From Dichetophora obliterata (lineage: Eukaryota; Arthropoda; Insecta; Diptera; Sciomyzidae), in contig OY986439.1 of assembly GCA_963920525.1 (NCBI GenBank), positions 19,967,819-20,031,818 of the forward strand: a DNA stretch of 64,000 nt, in the 5' to 3' direction. The notes beneath the pieces were generated by a model. The model was not told the DNA's origin and did no database searches. It worked only from the letters and a program-made list of their open reading frames with translations. Of the stretch, positions 11,711-23,109 are shown one piece after another. How positions within the stretch are numbered: position 1 is the stretch's first letter; each line of letters begins with the position of its first letter. A program made the position numbers and the translations under genes.

Positions 11711-13091
11711 CATTGGCGTAGCAAGCGGGGGAACAAGGAGGCAGTTGCCCCCCCCCACTTATTTAGCTAGATAAACAATTTAAAAATAAAACTTCAAAAG
11801 TTATTCAATATATAAAATTTTGTACAACGATAATATGTTTTTATTATATATTTTGCTCTTATTTCTCTCTTCTTCATAAGCATGCTTTCGCATTACCATT
11901 TTCTTTCTCTGTGTTTGCAAATAGATAGAACAAAATTTTGAGTTTCTACTGCAATTCCAATTTGAAAAAATTTGGCTACACTGAAAAACTATTAAATGAA
12001 GTTGAAAAACTTGTTGCATTGGTTTTGACTGTGCCTACATAAGCAGCTTCATCTGAGCGTTCTTTTAGTGCACTAAGACGACTTAAAACGTAGCTTTGAG
12101 ACATTTTTTGAGACTTGAGGATTTTTTGAGAGAATTTACACTAAAGCAGAAAAATATCTCCAATCAGAAAATTTTTCTCTTATTACCAAAGATATTCTTA
12201 AATAAATTAACGACAAGTTCGATTTAGGTAAAGAAGATCTAAATGTTTTGCATATAATAACATCTTCACAAGTTATGTCAGAAAACAAAATTTCTTTATT
12301 GCCATAATTCAATAATTCATATTAAAAAATCATCTCATAGAATGCTACTCTGACGTTATTGTGGCTCAGAGGAATCTTGTTCAGGTTTCAAATATTAGTT
12401 TTTAAAATTATAATGACGTTGGGAAAAAATTTGGGTATTTAGAGAAAAAACCTGGGTCGTGAAGAATAATGGACTGGGGGAAATTTGTTTGAATGATTTT
12501 ATCAATTTTGTTAATAGTCTGATGTGCCTTCCACACAGCTCAGCAGCTGCTGAACCAATATTTTTTATTTTAGCCTACTTAAAACTAGGCTAAGAAATAG
12601 ATTGGAATATAAAACACTTAACAACATAAAGTTCTCTAAAAAGTTGTGTGTCGAAAGCAATGAATCTAATTATATTTGGCCAGCAAAAGAACTATTTTGA
12701 TCTATTTATTATTTTGTTAATAGCTTATAACATAATTTAATATTTTTGTTATGTTTGGTATGTAAGCAAATATACTTCAGTGAATTATTATAATAAATGT
12801 TATCAAATTATTAAATAAAAAAAAATTGGTACATTTGTTCCTATTGGGTACATTTTTCGGAGAATTTGGTAAAACAAAAAATAAGCAAGTGGCAACCGTG
12901 ATTGAAAAAACTTTTAAAAATAATGAAATTTTAATAATTTTTTATTTAGTTTTATATTTTTTTATTTTGAAACTAAAATAAAAAATTTGTTTATTCATAT
13001 TCATGTTTCTTTTAAGAAATTTTGGTGATTTTTTTTTTTTGCACCTCCATTTGTACTTCCCCCCAGATAAAATTAGCTTCCGACGCGCTTG
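11711..13091 (+). mobile_element. hAT transposon with 8-bp target duplication
   Basis: It is bounded by a perfect 8-bp direct repeat TGTTTGAA at 11703-11710 and 13092-13099. It begins CATTGGCGTAGCAAGC and ends with the partly matching GACGCGCTTG. Duplications of 8 bp and CA...TG ends are characteristic of hAT elements. Inside are the remains of a transposase C-terminus and a second hAT-derived segment that ends at 12900. Confidence 0.8.
12030..12670 (+). pseudogene. Two decayed hAT dimerisation domains
   Basis: Near 12045-12095 the plus strand reads SSERSFSALRRLKT, the conserved core of the hAT C-terminal dimerisation domain, followed at once by stops. A second, different hAT C-terminus reads LMCLPHSSAAAEP and then KTRLRNRLEYKTLNN at about 12520-12620. 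Two such signatures in one 1.4-kb element mean two hAT sources are nested or fused. The second segment (about 12120-12900) has an inverted relative at 43219-44005 and ends with CAAGTGGCAACCGTG, a hAT-like terminus. Both are full of stops. Confidence 0.7.
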
Positions 13092-13099
13092 TGTTTGAA

Positions 13100-16000
13100 A
13101 CATACTCTGAGTTAAGAAATTGAAAAAATTGGACGACATCATATAAATAATAATATCATATCATTATAACTTTAGAAATACTAGTCGAAATAACTTTCCT
13201 ACTGGTTTGTAAATAAAAGCAAAAGAATATAATGTCAAAACTTTAACGTTTATTAAAAAAATGTTAAAGAAATTTGTGTCCATATCACAATCCAATGCAA
13301 AATGGGAGGTATTTTTTTTTAATTTTTTGAATGCTTAAAACTTAATATTTTCAAAATCAGTCGTTATTTAAAAAAAGTAATAGATTTGAAAAGTTTCACT
13401 TTTTTTTTTTTTTTTTTGAACAGACGCACAGTGGCTGACCTTCGAAAAATTAATTTTTTACATCATCATTTTTTACAATTTTTTACATTTTTACATTGAA
13501 AATCAAATGTTGCAGTTTTTTAAGCATACTTTCATTAAGAAAATTACGAATTTTTAGGTTCGTAGGTTCGTGCGTGAAATTTGAAAAGTTAATTTCAATA
13601 TTGTCGTGCAGTGTAGCTATTGAACGGTGCAATATTTTTGCATAATTTTAAATTAAGACAGGTAAAATGCCTTTTAAAAAATTCAAAATGTTACAATATC
13701 GGCTACCTAATATTTTTGGCGACTTTTTTTTAAAAAAGTCTATTTTATTAACCCTTTCACGTTTATATCCAAGAGAGTAAAAATGATTATGTGTATTTAT
13801 ATATATTTATTTTTGGTCTAATTTTATACAAAAGTTTTTTTAATTTTTTTTTTTTTTTAAAAATTAAAAAATTTTATTTTTTCTTATTTTAAATTGCGTA
13901 AACTAGAAAAAGTAGTGTACAATTTAAAAATATAAATCTAAAAAAAGGTTTTCCTTCGCCTGTCTTACTGTAAATTTTAAAAATTATGTGGATACAAATG
14001 TGTCCCTTATTAATCATCCCTTTTTATTGTCATTATTACGCATAATCATTTATATATCATTAATTCCATCGCAGGTATCGCCATAAGTAGATATCTGATT
14101 AGGACACTAGGTAGAACGTTTTTTTTTTTTTTGCTCGGTCAATCTTTGATGCTCGTGTATCGGCTTTTACTTAAACATTGCAAGTGGACACAATCATTTG
14201 AAACTTATTATCAGTTTAAGTATCAATTTTAAGTATAGTTTTTTTTAACCCATTTTCTGCCGCGTTGCAAAAATTGTTGAATTTTTTGATATAAAGTATA
14301 TTTCTAGAGTAATTAATTAGGGTCCCCTGAATCCAAATCAATCATCAAAAAATTTCAAGACCCATCTTTTTTTCGTTTCTTTAAAAATCAAATTTTCGTG
14401 TTAACACAATAGAAAAGGGTAAGACTGTCGTTTGCTGGTAAAAGTTGACATAACGTATTTGTATGTGATTTTATGGTATGGAATAAGCGAAAACGTTCGA
14501 TTCATCAAACACTAACTTTGACTCATACCTGTGCCGTCCAGGTGTTGCCAGGTCTTGAATTTTTATTGCAAAAGATAGCTTTGAATTTTGGCTAAAAGAC
14601 CTCATCATTACATTCTTTTGTTTTAACTACACATATATATTTAATATTATTTACAAGAAAGATCTATTGGCAAGGTATTTTTAACCACAAACCCCACCGC
14701 CTTGAAATTACGGGTGGTGATGGTGAATACTATTTTTAAATAGCCAATGATACAAAGTAATATATGATATAAACGATCTTCCTGATATTATTTACCTTCT
14801 ATATCATTGAAAAAAACCCTTATCAATGAAAATGAACAAATTATACGTTCAATTTCGAGTACCGGTTGGAAATGGGGTTATATCAGGGTCTGCAATTTTG
14901 TAAAACATTTTTCGAAATTTGTATGGAATTTTTTTTTTATAGCCTCTATTAAAAACTAAAATTATTGAAAGAAGAAGTTTGGAAAACTGAAAATATTTGC
15001 AATATTGCAATAATAGAAACATTTCATGCAACAAAATTGAATACTTTATGACCGATTGAATCCGAATATAGACGAAAAACAACTTGCTTTTATTACTTTT
15101 CCCTTAATTTTTGACGCAAAAGGTTGTTTTTTTACTACATTGTAATTCTTCTTATTTGTATTGTAATCTTTAGCGCAAGTATATAATGCAAATAGTAGAA
15201 TTGCAATAAAAATATTGCTTGTTTATGTTTCAATAAATTTTGTATACGAAAAAACGGTTTTTATCAATGGAATTGATTTAAGCCCAAAAGGTTTTGTTTC
15301 AAGGGCTATACTGTTTTACGGAATTGTGATATTCCCATAGTAATTTTAAATGATACACTCCAAGACATGAACACGCTTAGACCAATAAAAGAAAGCTAAG
15401 CAAAATTGTATGGACATATACTTGACCTTGAATCTTGCATTTGTCGAAAATGGGATCAACCAGCGTTCTCGATTAGTGCTTACCTGCAAAGTCCCCAGCT
15501 TGTTTGCAAAAACATGTGACCGATTCATGTAGGTCAGACTCATAGCCAAAAGTGGGATTTTTGAGGTTAAAAACTTCCATAAAGTTCGAAATTTTTACTT
15601 TTTTACTTTTCTTTTATATATCCCAATATTTTATTCATTCAATTAACTTTTACTTTGGAGCAATTTTAATGATCGATCATTTCTGTTTCAATGTAGGTAT
15701 GTTTCGATAGGATATGTTCTAAATACATTTTTATAATAAAGGCAAAAAACATTCCTGCCCCAGCATTTTAGTAAAATACGTTGGCAGCCCTGCTCCACAA
15801 CTTTCAAAGCTGTTCTTGTTTCATTTTAACACTTTGAGCAAACTCGTGCGCTGGCAGCCAGCCTCAACCTTTTTTGAATACATCAAATTCTATTTTAATT
15901 ACAGCACATTGGCAACCCTGCTAAGAGGTTTTTTGCACCTACATGATTGCCAGAACTACTCATATGATTAAAATCTTGACAAGCACGTTGTTACTGCAGA

Positions 16001-17320
16001 ATCTTAAAGATGTTGCTGCTGCTGCTGCTACCTTCGCCTTACGAATTTCATGCGTCGCTCCGAGCATTTCTTGGTCGGGATGAGGCGCCAAAACAACAGC
16101 AAATAGAACAACAACAAGCCGCCCAATTCGGATTATAAATGCATGCCACTTGAAAGATGATGAAGACAAAGCGTGCTGCAAGCAAATATCTGGTCGCGGC
16201 AGCACCACAAAATATCCTGCTGGCAGGTACTAAATATAAAGTAGGAGCCGCAGGTAAGTAGAATTCGGGCGATGTCGAAATTCATTTTTGACAACGACAG
16301 CAGCAGCTACAACAATAACAGCAACAACAAGCAGCACCCACGTTTCTGTCACTGTAGCTGATGCTTATTTTTTTCCCATGCTGCTCCTGTTGACGATGAT
16401 GGCACATGCAACCGCATGAAGGATAAATGAATGAAAGCCACCGCCACAAGGACATGCAAGGCATGCAGTAGACAAACTGGCAGCACCAGCTTTAACAGCA
16501 TCACTCAACAAGCTCAGTAAGCTGCCAGGAAATACAGAGCAACGCATTTAAACTGCGACATTTTAGCTGCTGAAGCTAGGAAGGATTGCCTGTTGACGTT
16601 GTTGTTTTAGTGGGCGCCTTCGCAACAGCAGCAGCAGCAGCGCGATTCTTGAATGACATTCGTAGGTCGTTCATTACTTTCGCCTGGCTGGTGGCTGTAG
16701 CTAGGACGCTGTTATTGGATGCAATCTAGCGAAACAATAAATTAAAGTTGATTAGATGCTGAACCCAAAGTGGAGAAGGTTGTTAGATGGTGGCGGTTCG
16801 TATCAGTTCTAGTGGGTGTATGTGTGTGTGTGTGTGTGTGTGTTTGTGTGTGTGTGTTTGTGTGTGTGCGTTTTGTGTCAGCTTAACCACAGAATGTCTT
16901 TCCGCTCTGCTCCTTCTGATATTTGAATGAAGGCTCTGCTGCACATTGTATATACTATATGTATATATGTGAAGGATGTGTGATAAATGAATGATGTCCT
17001 TCGCCTGAGGATATTCACTGGCAGCTGAGTATTAAAACCACAACAAGCAATGACATCTTTTTGTCGTCTGTCGTCTGTCGCATGATATCAAGTTGGTTTT
17101 TTATCTCATTCTCTTGCCATAAATAAAGTTCTGTCTGTCATTAGAACTTTGCAATTTATCGATATATTTAGATCCTTAATTAATCTTAATTCAAATTTAA
17201 AAGTTTTATTAAAAAGTAGTTTCATTTTATTAAATTTACAAAAATTATGAAATGCTTACAGCTTTCAAGGAAGACTGAACTGTTCCCACATTTTAATAAT
17301 ATTTTGAGTTCTAACAACTT
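13100..17320. other. Long intergenic stretch
   Basis: 13.1-15.9 kb is AT-rich with homopolymer T runs (13400-13418, 13840-13860, 14120-14133) and no gene. 15.95-16.75 kb is GC-richer with CAG/CAA triplet runs on both strands. Open frames there of about 60 codons follow the triplet runs and look incidental. This GC-richer island is the most likely place for regulatory or untranslated transcribed sequence, but nothing specific can be shown. Confidence 0.4.
16817..16868. repeat. (TG)n microsatellite
   Basis: An interrupted TG dinucleotide run of about 50 bp. Confidence 0.9.
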
Positions 17321-17678
17321 TCACAGCATATCTGATTCATTTTCAAGGATTACGCTAGGATTTCAACCTAGTGATTGGGATGGCCAGGACACAACACATA
17401 CGTTTTTTTTTTATTATCTGTTTATTATTTACTGCTGGAAAATACAGTAAAATAGCTCGTTTTCGTTAAAAATCATCAATATAGCACTGTTTAATGCAGA
17501 TCACAGCATATCTGATTCATTTTAAAGGATTACGCTATGATTTCAACCAAGTGATTGGGATGGCCAGGACACAACAAATACGTTTTTTTTTATTATCTGT
17601 TTATTATTTACTGCTGGAAAATACAGTAAAATAGCTCTTTTTCGTTAAAAACATCAATATAGCACTGTTTAATGCAGA
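17321..17678. repeat. 180-bp tandem duplication, two units
   Basis: Unit 1 (17321-17500) and unit 2 (17501-17678) both start TCACAGCATATCTGATTCAT and end ACTGTTTAATGCAGA. They differ at only about a dozen positions. Each contains a T-homopolymer and GATGGCCAGGACACAACA. No coding frame survives both copies. Confidence 0.9.
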
Positions 17679-18128
17679 TCAGACTCTTGTCAAGGCGGGA
17701 TTTTTGGAGTTCAAACATTTTAAAACAATTTTACATATAAGACTATTAGAAGCAAAACAAATGTTTCTGGTTTATTGAAAAATCAATATTGCTAAAATAT
17801 TTTCAAATAAGTTCTTTCATTTGTCTAAAAATAAATTTAAAATTGTACTTTTAGATCCAAGAAAATTTCACATTTCCAATACAAAATCTTGCATATGGGC
17901 ATTTCCGCCAACAGGTCCTACGCGACTGAAAAATTAAATGTTACTTAAAATTCTTAAGCCTGCATAATAGAGAGAAAAATGTTTTAATTTATATTGTGAA
18001 AGCACTGAGAGCTGATCTCAATTCGAATTAAAAAAAATGGTCGCAAAAATTATGAATGGCAACAAAAGTTGAAAAATTTTAACGAAAGTTGGAATATTAT
18101 AAGTATAATAAATACTCGTATAATACAA

Positions 18129-18536
18129 GGTTAGGTTAGGTTAAGGTGGCGATAGGTCTTTAAAAAAGCCCACTTAGACCATATTTTTGGTCCGTTGTGA
18201 TACCATGACCAATGAATGAAAAAAGGAAGTAATCAATTGAAACTTTTGTGCAGGATGTTCTTAATGTGGCAGAAGCTGTCGAAGCATGTGATATTAAATC
18301 TGAAGCAAGTGTTATCCCATGACCTCAGTTAAATCAAGTTACTAAGGCGTTCCTCTCCACAAACTTTTCCTACCACCACCAAATACAACTTTTTCGAAAA
18401 TTTATGTGTTTTTAAGTTCCTTTGATTAGGGATAAGGAAAGAAAGGTTATAGCGTAGGATCATGGCCCAGCCAGGATTCGAACCCGGGACCCCTGAGCGA
18501 TAGTCAAGCGCGCAACCACTAGACTATCGAGGCCAA
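18129..18536 (-). mobile_element. Full-length tRNA-derived SINE with 13-bp target duplication
   Basis: A perfect 13-bp direct repeat tcgtataatacaa flanks it (18116-18128 and 18537-18549). On the minus strand it starts with a tRNA-like head (18534 down to 18464). A body of about 290 bp with no tRNA similarity follows. It ends in a hairpin-rich tail and the repeat TTAACCTAACCTAACC. The tail matches the 3' end of the LINE at 48.57-48.65 kb, in both sequence and predicted hairpins. The complete duplication and intact promoter boxes suggest a relatively recent insertion. I do not recognise the family name. Confidence 0.88.
18464..18534 (-). promoter_or_regulatory. SINE tRNA-like head with Pol III A and B boxes
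   Basis: Folded as tRNA, GGCCTCG pairs with CTGGGCC at 6 of 7 positions (one G-T wobble). A stem CTTGA/TCAGG closes the loop CTATCGC, so the anticodon position reads ATC (Asp codon GAU). The A box TAGTCTAGTGG lies at 18516-18526 and the B box GGGTTCGAATCC at 18474-18485, both on the minus strand. The head resembles Asp or Glu tRNA; the exact parent cannot be fixed by eye. No Pol III T-run follows directly, as expected for a SINE head and unlike a free tRNA gene. Confidence 0.8.
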
Positions 18537-18549
18537 TCGTATAATACAA

Positions 18550-19268
18550 AGTTTAATTTAAATTTTTCCGTTTTCGATTGTCGACGGTCCTGAATTACAT
18601 TTTATATGTCTTTCTAGTTCAATTAAATAAATGGAACTATAAAAAATGTTTACTTCTTTGATTTGAAAAATTTGTCACATAACCTTTACCATGCAACGTA
18701 TCATATTATGGTTCGCCAAAAAAAATGTACAAGATTTTTCAACGAAACAATTATGAATATGTAGCAACATTATTCCAGATTATATTAAAAACATTTTCAG
18801 AAGAAAACCCGTGCACACTTCGCAGATTTTTTCGTTTATATTGATGCAGACAAAAACCACTCATATTTTCTGTCACGTAAAATATCTTTACGTATCTTTA
18901 TCATAACGTAACTTTTGGCAACTCTTAGCTTTTACACCTTGTATAGTGTGCTTAATAAAGTATTGAAAAATCAAAATAAGAAAACTGTAAGTTTAATTTT
19001 ACTTTATTTTTCCACTCATCAAAGACGTACGATTGTCACGTACGTGACATACTTATGTCATACTTATGTTTGAAAAGCACTTTTAATTTTTTTCGATTAT
19101 CTCGAATCAAATCTAAGCTAATAATTGGAAAGATCAACTTTTATCTATCAAAATCACAGTTTGTGTATTACAATAACGGCTGCTACATTTATTTCTGGAT
19201 ATGTAAACATAAGTGTCATATCAGTCAAACTGTTGTTTCCATTGAAAAGTTCGACATTTATTAGCTTA
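18550..19268. other. AT-rich spacer
   Basis: Nothing recognised. Confidence 0.5.
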
Positions 19269-19589
19269 CTATTATAAAAGCCTGTCCTACGACAGGTCCT
19301 CCGCACACTTCCTTTTTGGGGTCATTTGCCGAAAGCACTTTTTCTCTTCTTAAAGCTTGATTTTTAATTCACTTGATTTTTTTAAAATACAAATGTGTCA
19401 ATGGGAATCAAAAGTGAACAATTCCACTTTTAAGTGTTTGGAGTAAATTAAAAAAAAACTTGTTAAGACTTCTGGAGGTAACTATTGAAAATTCTTATTT
19501 TTGTTGCTTATAAAGTGGACTTTTTAAAACCTAACTGCGTAACGACTATAATTGAAAATTAATTACATTGTTTTGAATTAAGCAATTTA

Positions 19590-19705
19590 TTTTGGAATAG
19601 TGTTGTTTTGAAACTCACTTTATGGAATAGAGTCGTTTTGATACAAACAAACTGGAAAAGTGTTATTTTGATCCTCAAAAAATGGAATTGTGCTGTTTTG
19701 ATTCT
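19590..19705. repeat. Subterminal motif array in the nested transposon
   Basis: Four successive units of the type TGGAATagTGTcGTTTTGAt, about 29-33 bp apart, lie inside the left terminal repeat. Two related units lie near 20934-20990 inside the right one. The unit is a variant of the inner terminal-repeat sequence (GGAATTGxxCACTTTTGATTC). This arrangement is typical of repeated transposase-binding sites. The ~60-codon frame that runs through the array is incidental. Confidence 0.65.
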
Positions 19706-19836
19706 TAAAAAAGTTAAATATAATCCAAGCACAAAAAAAATCATTAGTGATAAGATTTAATTCATTTCTTTTTTATTTATTTATGAATCTAGTTTTAAAA
19801 GTTATATAAAAAACATAAAATAGTAATTAAAATAGT

Positions 19837-20870
19837 TTAATAAGAGTTAAAAAAATTATTAAAAATTTGTTGAATTCTTATACGACGATCTTCAGCATTA
19901 AATTCGCAAACAGGATCATTAATGTCCACTATTTCTTCTTGAGAATTATTATTGTTCATAAGATTTTTATAAAATTTCAAGTCTTCAAGCATTCTCCATT
20001 CATTTCCAATTGAAGTCTGATAAAGTTGTCTATTTTACGTTCATTGATTTTTACTCCCAATGGCAATATTGGAGAAGACATGGAAAACACATGTTTTCCG
20101 AGATTTACTACGGATTTTGACTCACCAATAGAAGATCTATAAAATTGTTCACCTTGAACTCTTACAAGGTCATTTTTACACTTTTTAATTCTAAATCGTT
20201 TGGTGTCGTTGAATTTAAAGTGCCAAGCAGATGGCGGCTTGAAAACCTTCGATATTTCTATTTTAAAATCAAGAATCAAAGGAAAGTCATCACTTCCCAA
20301 ATTTATTGTTGTTCCAGAGTCTTTATATATTTTTAAATAATCTTCTACTGATATTATAGTCTCTGTGACTTTAACTTGCTTCTCAATCTGTGCAAATACT
20401 CTGTCTGGTGGAATATGAAATGGCCAGTAAAGGAAAATATTATCTCGACCATTGTAATGTGTTTTGGAGCTTTATTTGCCAGCCAGTATTGGCACATACC
20501 TTTCATAATTGCGTTTTTGTTTTAGCCTCCGCAACCATCAGCCATTAGTCGAACTGTTCTTATATCTTCATGATCCATGTTGCATAGATGATAAAAAACT
20601 GCGGAGGCGATTTCATTAGAACCTTTAGGGCGAGTATTCTCCATCCAGTAATATAAGAAAACGTTGTTTTTTTGTGAGAAAAGAATGGGCAGTACCTGCA
20701 TCTACTCCGAAAAGATATAAGGATACTTGACGGGTGAAGTAAGCTGCTTAGTCAGCTACTTTTGGAAGCGATATATTCCTTTGACAATCGAAGAATATTG
20801 TCAGTGCTGTCAGGACAAAGCGTGTCCAGTTTGTCACGACAAAGTGTCTAATTTGCGAGAACGTAAAAAA
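19837..20870 (-). pseudogene. Transposon protein with LMADGCGGxNKN motif (DUF7869-like), decayed
   Basis: The minus strand reads DKLDTLCPDSTDNILRLSKE, then YYWMENTRPKGSNEIASAVF, then RLMADGCGG-stop-NKNAIMKGM, then IIFSFTGH, then PPDRVFAQIEKQVK. The frame of 19977-20300 follows, and after a further shift FNAEDRRIRIQQIFNNFF ends at 19837. The D-G-C-G-G-Q-N-K-N block and the following TGH...PPDRVF block resemble a family of arthropod transposon-associated proteins I know as DUF7869. That match is from memory and needs a profile search. The gene has one in-frame stop (20522-20524, where Gln is expected), a frameshift near the TGH block and another near 20025. It is the likely transposase of the enclosing element. 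It lies in the same orientation as the Helitron, but belongs to the insertion. Confidence 0.6.
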
Positions 20871-21559
20871 CTGTAGTGATTAGGCCTAATATTACAAGAG
20901 TTGTACTCCTTTCTAGAGAACAAAAAGTAAAGGTGGAATTGTGTCGTTTTGATGCCAACAACCAGGTGGAATAGATCATCTTTGATTGTCAAATTGATTT
21001 TTAGTACCAAATAACTCTGGAATTACTAGACATTAGAAAACTTTGAATACAGTCATTTGTAGCATTTAACAAGGGTAATCAGAATCAATCGTTAACCCAA
21101 TTTTTTCCAAAAGTGGAATTGATCACTTTTGATTCTCATAGACACAAATTTTCTACTTTAAATAACACTTTAAGTATTGAAGCCGTGTTCAAAAATTAGT
21201 TCAACTGTAAAAGTGCAAAAAGTCGAGTTTGGTAACTATCATATTCATACACAACTTAACAAACTGGCCTTGCAACCATCATATACGTAGCAACTCAGGT
21301 GTCGTTTCGCGGCTGATACAATTATATTTTTTAGTACAATCGACTCAAATCGAATCAAAAGAATTTCATTAAATTCGTCATAACTGTTTTATAAAAGGAT
21401 GAAAAAAAGAGGTAGTTATATCATGTAAACGTACTATTGTAAAACACAATATTGTCACTGATAAGTATCAAACACATTTTCTGTGGATCCTTTCAAGCCG
21501 TACACTTCTGAGAACAGTATGTCTTGTAAAAGTACTTTACTCTCAATAAAAAGTTGCTA

Positions 21560-21991
21560 GGGGTATTCACGATCCAGTGCATTTGGCTGTGCATTTGAGC
21601 ATGAGCAAAATATTCAACCTTTTTTGCTTTTAACACTAACAAAATATACATGCCTGCACATGTTCCTATTTTCCACAAACCCTGGTGCATAAACAGATTT
21701 TGTGCATGTGCTTATGAATCAGCTGACATTTGATAATATTTCTTGTGAAGTAATTTCCACTAAATCCTCCAAAATTTGTTTTTTAATGCTCTTTCTTGGC
21801 ATACCTAGCTTTAACTTAAAAAATAACACACATCTGTGTTTGAATCAACTTTTTTCCCTACTGTTTCAAAGAATTTTTAAATTTACAATTAATTTGCCAA
21901 TATGCACTTCAAAAGTACGCTCACAGTTTGTTGCAAATGCATTATATAATTTGCACTTGCTCAGCCAAATGCTCTGGATCGTGAATACCCC
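21560..21991. mobile_element. MITE nested in the Helitron, TA target duplication
   Basis: The ends GGGGTATTCACGATCCAG and CTGGATCGTGAATACCCC are exact reverse complements, and the similarity continues through GCATTTGGCTG. TA flanks both sides (21558-21559, 21992-21993). The other Helitron copy shows a single TA-like site at the matching point. It is 432 bp with no gene. TA duplication suggests the Tc1/mariner superfamily. A relative of one end may lie at 32540-32562. Confidence 0.8.
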
Positions 21992-22143
21992 TACTGTTTG
22001 AGAAATAATGTGTGCGGAGCAGCATGCTTGCCTTTTATGTATTAAGATGTGCATACTTTCAGGTTCAACAGTTTAAGAGATATTGGGCACAGAGCAGGTT
22101 GCTTGCCTTCTATATATTAAGATAGGTACTCACAACGTTTTGG

Positions 22144-23109
22144 TGTACGTGCGCCTATTGTGTAGTTTACAGTGCTTTCAAAATATTCTTTCAGCAAGAA
22201 ATGGAATTATTTCGTGAACATTTTTGTCCTAAATTTCACTTTCTAAAATTTTCGGTCGTTGTCCTTACAGTTAGGATGCCATCTTGCTTTAAAAGAAACA
22301 AGTCTAATTTATAAGATTTGAGAAACTTGTTCATTAACTTTAAACTCATACAGCAGAAAGCTTAATTCATTGTAGGAAAATACTATTTATGCTTAAAAAC
22401 AATATTTTTTGACATGACGTTTACACGAAAAGAAAAAATCAATCATTTTATGCTTGAATCAAGCACATAAGCTATCAGTTTACACTCAAGCATTAATTGC
22501 TCAATTCAAGCATTAATTTGCTAGAATTGAGCTAGAAGTGAGCAAATTAAAAACACATGATGTTAAGAAAAAAATACTCAATTCAAGAAACATTTGCTTA
22601 AATTTCTAGAAAATTTTTTCTGCATTCTATTTTACTTTAAGTCTAATATTTACTTTAAGTGACAAAAGTTTGTTTGATTCAAGTAACCTTTTCATGTGTT
22701 TTTAATTTGCTCACTTCTAGCTCAATTCTAGCAAATTATTGCTTGAATTGAGCAATTAATGCTTGAGTGTAAACTGATAGCTTATGTGCTTGATTCAAGC
22801 ATAAAATGATTGATTTTTTCTTTCCGTGAAAGCGTCATGTCAAAAAATATTGTTTTTAAGCATAAATAGTATTTTCCTACAATGAAGTGAGCTTTCTGCA
22901 GTATAAATTTAAAGTTAATGAACAAGTTTCTCAAATCTTATAAATTAGACTTGTTTCTTTTAAAGTAAGATGGCATCCTAACTGTAAGGACAACGACCGA
23001 AAATTTTAGAAAGTGAAATTTAGGACAAAAGTTTTCACGAAATAATTCCATTTTTTTGCTGAAAGAAAATTTTGACAGCACTGCAAACAACACAATAGGC
23101 GCACGTACA
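22144..23109. repeat. 966-bp near-perfect palindrome (foldback element)
   Basis: The left arm 22144-22560 (starting TGTACGTGCGCCTATTGTGT) and right arm 22692-23109 (ending GGCGCACGTACA) are reverse complements over about 417 bp, with only scattered differences. The loop is about 131 bp. It contains repeated CTTGAATCAAG-type palindromes. No coding frame and no unambiguous target duplication were found. The arms are far longer than ordinary MITE ends, so a foldback-type element is the best description. Confidence 0.88.

Larger units (their letters stand above)
19395..21145 (-). mobile_element. DNA transposon nested in the Helitron, AAAT target duplication
   Basis: The termini are inverted repeats of about 39 bp with roughly three mismatches. 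Both start GTGTC and contain GAATCAAAAGTGA and CAATTCCACTTTT. The flanks are AAAT (19391-19394) and AAAT (21146-21149). The short Helitron at 60.9 kb has the uninterrupted site, which confirms the boundaries. The element carries a decayed gene on the minus strand. Its ends are followed inward by extra copies of the inner terminal motif. A 4-bp AAAT duplication does not point clearly to one known superfamily. Confidence 0.8.
19269..22122 (-). mobile_element. Helitron, large copy with two nested insertions
   Basis: Read on the minus strand it starts A/TCTTAATATATAG and ends with a hairpin (CCTGTC/GACAGG, 19281-19296) followed by CTTTTATAATAG/T. Helitrons start with TC, end with CTRR preceded by a short hairpin, and insert between A and T. 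Here the final CTAG has become ATAG by one change. A second copy at 60943-61418 keeps the canonical CTAG/T end. Compared with that copy, this one carries a 1751-bp transposon (19395-21145) and a 432-bp MITE (21560-21991). No Rep/helicase gene is present, so it is non-autonomous. Confidence 0.85.

Noticed and set aside
16282..16547. Two minus-strand frames of 60 codons in the CAG-rich patch
   Set aside because: They follow triplet runs and have no start context, domain or splice support.
18464..18534. A genuine second tRNA gene (Asp-like)
   Set aside because: The acceptor stem has a mismatch, no T-run follows, and it is the head of a 408-bp unit with a 13-bp target duplication, so it is a SINE promoter.
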